Assembly (NCBI GenBank): GCA_902459845.2
Contig: CABPSV020000060.1
Location: forward strand, 6,560 to 17,018
Length of the DNA stretch: 10,459 bases
From: Hepatocystis sp. ex Piliocolobus tephrosceles
Lineage: Eukaryota; Apicomplexa; Aconoidasida; Haemosporida; Plasmodiidae
Direction of reading: 5' to 3'
Shown here: in pieces, positions 6,901 through 10,459 of the stretch
Layout: every line of letters begins with the position of its first letter
Numbering within the stretch: the first letter of the stretch is position 1
Translations under genes and position numbers: made by a program
The notes under the pieces: model-generated
The model's database searches: none
What the model was told of the DNA's origin: nothing
Seen by the model: the letters and a program-made list of their open reading frames with translations, nothing else

Positions 6901-7496
6901 TAAGGATATGGGGATTATGTACTGAAAAACCAAATGATCTTATAACACAAATAATTCAACAAAATGACAATAGTCCTAAAATTACAGCAAATTGTCCTAT
7001 AAACGCAGTTATATTATTTGGATTTGCTTTAATGAAAGGTATAGGAGTATCCGCTGCTACATATGTTGATATATATCCATGTCGTACGGGTCAAGAAAGT
7101 TGTTCTGCTGTTTTACAAAATAAAAAATATAAACAAAGTATGATATATATTGCTTGTGTAGATAAAGGAACTAATGGATTGGAATATGTTCAAACTTATA
7201 GTAAAGTATTAAAATTGGGTAAAGTTAATTCAGAAAATAAAAATCATGATGGTTTTCTTAATTTTACTTGTCCTGAAAATAGTTCATTAATTTTTGGTAT
7301 TACTTTTGAATTTCATACGAATTTTACTAAAACTAGAGATAATTTTACTACATGTTCAGCAAAAACTAAAACATGTGAAATTAATGGTATAGGTATTAAT
7401 ACTAACACAGTACTTTTTAATACAGACAAACACACTTTGGCTATAGTAGCTCTTTGTGGTTCTAAGGAAATAATAACAGAGGAAAATATACAATAG
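3990..7496 (+). CDS. PPLP2: Perforin-like protein 2 (MACPF plus APC-beta domains)
   Basis: Single-exon 1168-aa secreted pore-forming protein. Order: signal peptide (1-23, ending near Cys23); Asn/Lys-rich low-complexity region to about 406, including an Asp-rich tract (281-327); MACPF domain from YLGLGYDIIMGNP (407-419) to about 911; C-terminal APC-beta domain (about 912-1168). The MACPF signature is HGTH at 751-754 followed by GG at 762-763; GGNPG (824-828) and Trp840 also fit. The APC-beta part shows three repeats of four cysteines each, opening with Cys-Pro at 921, 1002 and 1094; the last Cys is 1156. A low-complexity insertion (about 439-610) interrupts the MACPF domain. Family role: PPLP2 permeabilises the erythrocyte membrane during gamete egress. 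Choice of PPLP2 over the other four paralogues rests on the celTOS neighbour and the long N-terminal region. An in-frame TAA two codons upstream (3984) fixes the start; its T at -3 is atypical. Longer than P. falciparum PPLP2 (about 1070 aa as I recall). Confidence 0.9.
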   Translation: MKLLAKYPFIYFFFFILFLNIKCEINEGITNGKHDTDKLFESNCIHNADKDKTYNNEKLNSFSEYKQLKKHYNPLLDNELYDHNNKQELDTLNLSNSKNENINTKSIEEYSTKCNKTSNFANIKEHNIMDTTEKYEKNEKNGKLFNKEIIKESIKKMKYSSSPDSELSKTCKINGSCSSNNYFDEDKFIQINLLPNNKTGVKKNETVPVLNNDSNKFINKKKYKNLSKSNIHDKKNFFNLQNSYNTLNPLKNKDKQTLINQKSNNLKKKKKPVQYLQYSQDIEDVTDVEHVDDEADLDDLDDLGDLDELDDVDELDDVDDLDDINDLKSIESFPNMLESNDKMLDQFNNNILKHFDKNVKNDKKPKNKKYNKKKTYDSNNFLNNINYTKNNTIDNSNIEYNDISLKYLGLGYDIIMGNPEGDSMLNVDPGFRGPVLEINIDIKNLNNNDNNVDVDMNDTTPIDIKKNDPFDMSNYTGSNGIDSNDIDSNGIDSNGIGSNGIGSKGIDINGIGSNDIGNNDIGNNDIGNNDIGNNGIGNNGIGNNGIGNNGIGNNGIGNNGIGNNGIGNNGICNNGIGNGESDSDNGESDSDNGESDSDNQKEEQKSQKQTKELTPWIIPEHSCSQSKHVDEIRNLSQYQNELLSDISVSSPFVLPFSFSASSEYKNVFRKLKLNNSIIFIMKIYCLRYYIGIPVTPIWKLTKNFKNALDKLPKNFDGLKEDSKCFYDFYVHNDFSPLCEDVNKWMMFFKLHGTHVAHEIYLGGKIVIKMSINKNEYEKMKNKNVNIQTLFNFYFHKMGLSGSFKKNTTKLFSKFSVIKNVSILGGNPGLNIENSVFFSKWVNSINNNSMPIRTKILPFSYFMDDPDLINAYNNALIYYGITFGIEIKNQKFYKYSITSISDYLRNATQEIYAGPAPGLLTCPVGSSILMGFSLNLNFTNDKKLSTTNGLNICEKLKESCSGVGFNKRYSDIRIWGLCTEKPNDLITQIIQQNDNSPKITANCPINAVILFGFALMKGIGVSAATYVDIYPCRTGQESCSAVLQNKKYKQSMIYIACVDKGTNGLEYVQTYSKVLKLGKVNSENKNHDGFLNFTCPENSSLIFGITFEFHTNFTKTRDNFTTCSAKTKTCEINGIGINTNTVLFNTDKHTLAIVALCGSKEIITEENIQ
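4830..4970 (+). repeat. Asp-rich tripeptide repeat in the PPLP2 N-terminal region
   Basis: Residues 281-327 are dominated by Asp-Asp-Leu, Asp-Glu-Leu and Asp-Asp-Val triplets. Underlying DNA units are nine bases long (GATTTAGAC and relatives, clearest from about 4875). The tract is strongly acidic, with a hydrophobic residue at every third position, and lies between two Lys-rich segments. It is outside the MACPF and APC-beta domains and no specific function can be assigned. Confidence 0.85.
5421..5720 (+). repeat. Twenty 15-bp units encoding a pentapeptide repeat within the MACPF domain
   Basis: Exactly 20 units of 15 bases encode residues 478-577. The consensus goes from SNGID/SNGIG in the first seven units, through SNDIG and NNDIG, to NNGIG in the last nine. 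Seven of the last nine units are the identical 15-mer AATAACGGCATTGGT; of the other two, one differs by a single base giving Cys in place of Gly, and the last is again identical. AAC and GGC codons make this part richer in G+C than the rest of the gene, where AAT and GGT/GGA prevail. Unit length is a multiple of three, so expansion or contraction keeps the frame. This also explains the long spurious open frames on other strands and frames here. Confidence 0.95.
5721..5783 (+). repeat. Three identical 21-bp units encoding NGESDSD
   Basis: Three base-for-base identical 21-mers follow directly on the pentapeptide array and encode residues 578-598. They form a short acidic, Ser-rich block between the glycine-rich repeat and the point near residue 611 where recognisable MACPF sequence resumes. 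Perfect identity implies recent duplication. The Ser residues flanked by Asp and Glu resemble casein kinase 2 sites, which is inference only. Confidence 0.95.
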
Positions 7497-7683
7497 CACA
7501 CCGATTGTTATTTATTTTGTTTGTTATTTGTAACCTAATTTTTTATTAATATGTTTTTAATTTATATATGCGTTTTTACCTTCGCGTTTTTACCTTCGCG
7601 TTTTTACCTTCATGTTTTTATATTTGCGTTTTTATTTACTTATTATTTCGCTATAAATGAATATCTACAAACAAATACACACA

Positions 7684-7730
<47 letters not shown>

Positions 7731-8312
7731 TTATTTATTTATTTATTTATTCAAAAAAAATATACATATTTTTATCGATAATATATACTGATTACCACAA
7801 TTTATTTTGCCCTTAACTTATTTTAATTAAATGTATGTTTTTTTCTACATATCTTTTTTTTATTATTTTTTTTTTTTTTTTTCATATTTATATAAGTTAC
7901 AAAAACAAATTTTTTAATAACACATATCATTGTTTTTACTTACTTTGCATTGTTGCTACTTATTTATTTTTTTAAATTTATACTTCATGTATTGATTTAT
8001 TATATGCACATAATTTTATTTAATTTGTACGTTAATGAACAGTTTTTGAGTTTTCTCATTTGATCATACAATTGCTAATGTGTATGATTTCTAGTTTTAC
8101 ACAAACATATATATATATATATATATTACCTCATAACAAAAAATGTTAAAAAAATAAAACAAAATCAGTATAAATTAATGGTAAGTTAAGTGAAACATAA
8201 AAAAAAAAAAAAAAAAAAATCACTATTTAAAAATAATACATTGATCTGAAAAAATCTGAAATAAAAAAAAAATTAATGTGGCGCCATTAAAGCATAGTAT
8301 AAGTGCAATGTG

Positions 8313-8348
<36 letters not shown>

Positions 8349-8484
8349 AATAAAATATATTATAAATATGTGTACTAATTTTACATTTAAAAAAATAAAT
8401 AAAAGAGATATAAAAAAATAATAAATCAGCATAATACTAACGCCAAAAGTGAGATCTTAAAACATTTATTGAAAAATGTAACAC

Positions 8485-8535
<51 letters not shown>

Positions 8536-8564
8536 TAAAAGATTTATTACAAGTTAGCATATTA
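7497..8564. other. PPLP2 3' flank up to the tRNA gene, no further gene seen
   Basis: This stretch contains the presumed PPLP2 3' UTR, a 14-bp minisatellite (described separately), a (TA)n run at 7687-7726 followed by a TTTA tetranucleotide run to about 7751, T-tracts around 7867-7882, a 20-base-class A-tract near 8201-8219, and further (TA)n runs at about 8104-8126, 8318-8343 and 8489-8531. The last ends about 33 bases before the tRNA. Short open frames at 7551-7781 (plus) and 8223-8432 (minus) consist mostly of translated microsatellite and are not supported as genes. Confidence 0.55.
7570..7639 (+). repeat. 14-bp minisatellite in the PPLP2 3' flank
   Basis: Five head-to-tail 14-base units begin 73 bases after the PPLP2 stop codon. 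The first three are identical (GCGTTTTTACCTTC), the fourth is diverged (starts ATG) and the fifth is partly diverged. The array probably lies in the PPLP2 3' UTR. Its repeated CG and ACC give it more G+C than its surroundings. Confidence 0.9.
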
Positions 8565-8636
8565 GGCTACTTGATCTAGTGGTATGATTCTTGCTTCGGG
8601 TGCAAGACGTCCCGGGTTCGATTCCCGGAGTAGCCC
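8565..8636 (+). tRNA. tRNA-Pro (anticodon CGG)
   Basis: A complete 72-base intronless tRNA. The acceptor stem pairs 8565-8571 with 8629-8635 (GGCTACT with AGTAGCC) and C8636 is the discriminator. The D-arm spans about 8574-8588 with a GG pair in its loop. The anticodon stem pairs 8590-8594 with 8602-8606, and the loop TTCGGGT puts CGG at 8597-8599, reading CCG (Pro), with G37 as expected for tRNA-Pro. The variable loop has five bases. The T-arm pairs 8612-8616 with 8624-8628 around a TTCGATT loop. Internal pol III promoters are visible: an A box around 8572-8582 and a B box GGTTCGATTCC at 8615-8625 matching the consensus. CCA is not encoded, as is usual in eukaryotes. It supplies cytosolic translation. 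The gene stands out as a G+C-rich island. Confidence 0.97.
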
Positions 8637-8665
8637 ATGCATCATCTTGTCAAGGGTTTAAAGCA

Positions 8666-8670
8666 TTTTT
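8666..8670 (+). terminator. Likely RNA polymerase III terminator of the tRNA-Pro gene
   Basis: This is the first run of at least four T on the coding strand after the tRNA 3' end, 29 bases downstream. Pol III stops at such runs. It is somewhat more distant than usual, implying a 3' trailer of about 30 nt that RNase Z would remove. Confidence 0.6.
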
Positions 8671-8997
8671 CATACTACTTTATCACTTTATATAATATGT
8701 ATGACACGAATGGATGAATTTGAATTAATCCCATAAATTAATAATGAAAAAAAATTTAACTTATTTGACCATTTTATAACAAATAGCAAACATATAAAAG
8801 AAAGATCGCGGTTATTATTTTTCTACACTACAAGTACTAATTTATTATATAATTATTTTTTTTTTTTTTTTACCTATTTGTATGTTTTCAAAATATATGT
8901 AAAATATATTTATTTGATAGAAACAACATTTTACATTAATTCCTTTATAAAATGAAATTTCATATTTTATTCGTTACATTTCATGTATTTCTTTCTT

Positions 8998-9029
<32 letters not shown>

Positions 9030-9209
9030 ATTATATTTATCTTTAAAAATATATAAATATAGAACATATCAATATTCTAAACATTATATGATGTTACTAT
9101 GTTTAAGTAATAGAATTACGATAGTTTAGTTTTAAACATTGCGTAATAATGTTTTATATATTTAGTGACTGTTATAAAAAAACAAAATAAAAAAATTTTG
9201 AAAAGTTTT

Positions 9210-9318
9210 GATCACTTGTTATAGATTTATATTTAAAAATACAAAAAAGGAGTGATCGTATGAAATGCTTTTATTAAAAAAAAAGTGCTCATAAAACTTT
9301 GCTCCAATAAAAAGCATT
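9210..9318. other. Two adjacent inverted repeats, possible hairpins
   Basis: GATCACT (9210-9216) is complementary to AGTGATC (9251-9257), with 34 bases between. Immediately after, AATGCTTTTATT (9264-9275) pairs almost perfectly, apart from one extra base, with AATAAAAAGCATT (9306-9318) across a 30-base loop. An RNA from either strand could form two consecutive hairpins. No known RNA family is recognised and no evidence of transcription is visible. Confidence 0.3.
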
Positions 9319-9379
9319 GCTCAAATTTGGTGCATTATTAAATAAAAAAAAAAAAAAGAAATAAAATGATAAACACGTT

Positions 9380-9412
<33 letters not shown>

Positions 9413-10073
9413 CATACGACATATAATTATTACGATATAACTAATTAGTCGTTTACAATAAATATGTTAATTATTAAAATGTATTTGTGTACATAGCAAT
9501 TAAAAAAAAGAGAATCAATTTTATGATCCAAAAAAAAAAATAATTTATCTTAAATTTGTAGCGAGAGTAAAATAGTGCTCTTATAAGTATAAATGTGATA
9601 GTGTTAGTAAGTATATATATATATATATATATATGTTAAGAATAAAGCATATATTTAAAAGTAAATTCCTTGTAATTTATAGTCTTTTGAAAATTAGTAA
9701 TTTAAACCACTTTGTATGTTTTTATTTAATTAAAAAGTTGTATATATATATTTTTTTTACCTCCTTTGTTGCAATAAAAAGATGAAATATTATATTTTGT
9801 AAACATGTATATATACATTTATATGTGTCTAATTGTACTCTATTGTTAATGGCAAAAAAAAACAACATAAAAAAAAAAAATATTCCGTTTGTTACGTAAT
9901 AAAAATATAATTTTCCATGTTTTACCAATATATCCATAATAACTAATAAAAATTTGGCATTTTAATATTTTATATTTATTAAATCATTTGACTAAAAACA
10001 TATTTAACTATACTTCCAAATAAACAAATTTGTACATAAATATGTATATGCTGTATATATGTGGTACGTATAA

Positions 10074-10075
<2 letters not shown>

Positions 10076-10130
<55 letters not shown>

Positions 10131-10147
10131 AAAAATAAAAAAAAAAG

Positions 10148-10208
<61 letters not shown>
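10076..10208. repeat. 133-base near-pure poly(dA) tract
   Basis: A 53-base A run (10076-10128) and a 61-base A run (10148-10208) are separated by A-rich sequence interrupted only by two T and one G. It is the longest homopolymer-like tract in the window. Its exact length in any assembly should be treated as uncertain because sequencing and assembly err on such tracts. Confidence 0.9.
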
Positions 10209-10211
<3 letters not shown>

Positions 10212-10257
10212 TGAACATTTCTACATATCATGTACATATATAAAGGTGTATACATAT

Positions 10258-10260
<3 letters not shown>

Positions 10261-10307
<47 letters not shown>
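10261..10307. repeat. (AT)n microsatellite
   Basis: About 23 uninterrupted AT dinucleotides between the long poly(dA) tract on the left and the long poly(dT) tract on the right. Confidence 0.9.
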
Positions 10308-10308
<1 letters not shown>

Positions 10309-10355
10309 GTTAATAACAAGTATACATATGCATATAATAATTTTTACGTTGTTTA

Positions 10356-10358
<3 letters not shown>

Positions 10359-10406
<48 letters not shown>
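10359..10406. repeat. 48-base poly(dT) tract
   Basis: An uninterrupted run of 48 T on the plus strand, followed by further A/T-only low-complexity sequence up to the window edge. Its complement matches the poly(dA) tract 150 bases to the left. Confidence 0.9.
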
Positions 10407-10411
<5 letters not shown>

Positions 10412-10459
10412 TTTTTTTAAAATTAAATTTTATTTTTTTTTTACGAACTTACATTTTTA

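Larger units (their letters stand above)
8671..10459. other. Intergenic DNA right of the tRNA, no gene seen
   Basis: I find no credible coding region or further RNA gene. The stretch contains T-tracts at about 8856-8871, 9000-9025 (26 T) and 9381-9412 (32 T), a (TA)n run at 9612-9634, nested inverted repeats at 9210-9318, and the long dA, (TA)n and dT tracts of the right end. Minus-strand open frames at 9722-9937, 9979-10218 and 10004-10255 are low-complexity or pure poly-Phe translations of A-tracts and are not genes. Confidence 0.6.

Noticed and set aside
7551..7781. Plus-strand 76-codon hydrophobic open frame after PPLP2
   Set aside because: Built from the 14-bp minisatellite and a (TA)n/TTTA run. 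Hydrophobicity follows from T-rich codons.
9979..10255. Minus-strand frames of 79 and 83 codons
   Set aside because: Almost pure poly-Phe translated from the poly(dA) tract.

Overview
This window is very AT-rich nuclear DNA (by eye well above 80 % A+T) with long poly(dA:dT) tracts, (TA)n microsatellites and Asn/Lys/Asp-rich protein insertions, as expected of a Plasmodium genome. Two recognisable genes confirm this: a CelTOS orthologue and a MACPF-APC-beta perforin-like protein whose position beside CelTOS identifies it as PPLP2. To my recollection the two genes are also neighbours on P. falciparum chromosome 12. The CelTOS sequence is clearly not of the falciparum type. The extreme base composition and long homopolymers would fit an avian malaria parasite such as P. 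gallinaceum or P. relictum, but the species call is inference.

Layout: 1-587 is 3' flanking DNA of celTOS. 588-1148 (minus) is celTOS, intronless, encoding 186 aa. 1149-3989 is a 2.8 kb shared intergenic region between divergently transcribed genes. Its celTOS-proximal half (about 1600-2500) is dense in two hexamers, TGCATG (AP2-Sp type) and TAGCTA/TGGCTA (AP2-O type), and part of this lies in a tandem array of 115-157 bp units (about 1914-2312). Its PPLP2-proximal end has a second array of 59-75 bp units (about 3722-3902). 3990-7496 (plus) is PPLP2, a single 1168-codon ORF. 7497-8564 is intergenic and carries a 14-bp minisatellite just after the PPLP2 stop. 8565-8636 (plus) is a complete tRNA-Pro(CGG). 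8637-10459 is non-coding, with very long dA and dT tracts and a (TA)n run near the right edge.

Biology: CelTOS and PPLP2 are both secreted, membrane-disrupting proteins. CelTOS acts in ookinete and sporozoite traversal of host cells. PPLP2 permeabilises the erythrocyte membrane during gamete egress. They share one upstream region, and its binding-site content points mainly to ookinete and sporozoite control of celTOS. The most interesting observations are the motif-bearing tandem array upstream of celTOS and the large, recently expanded repeat insertion inside the PPLP2 MACPF domain.
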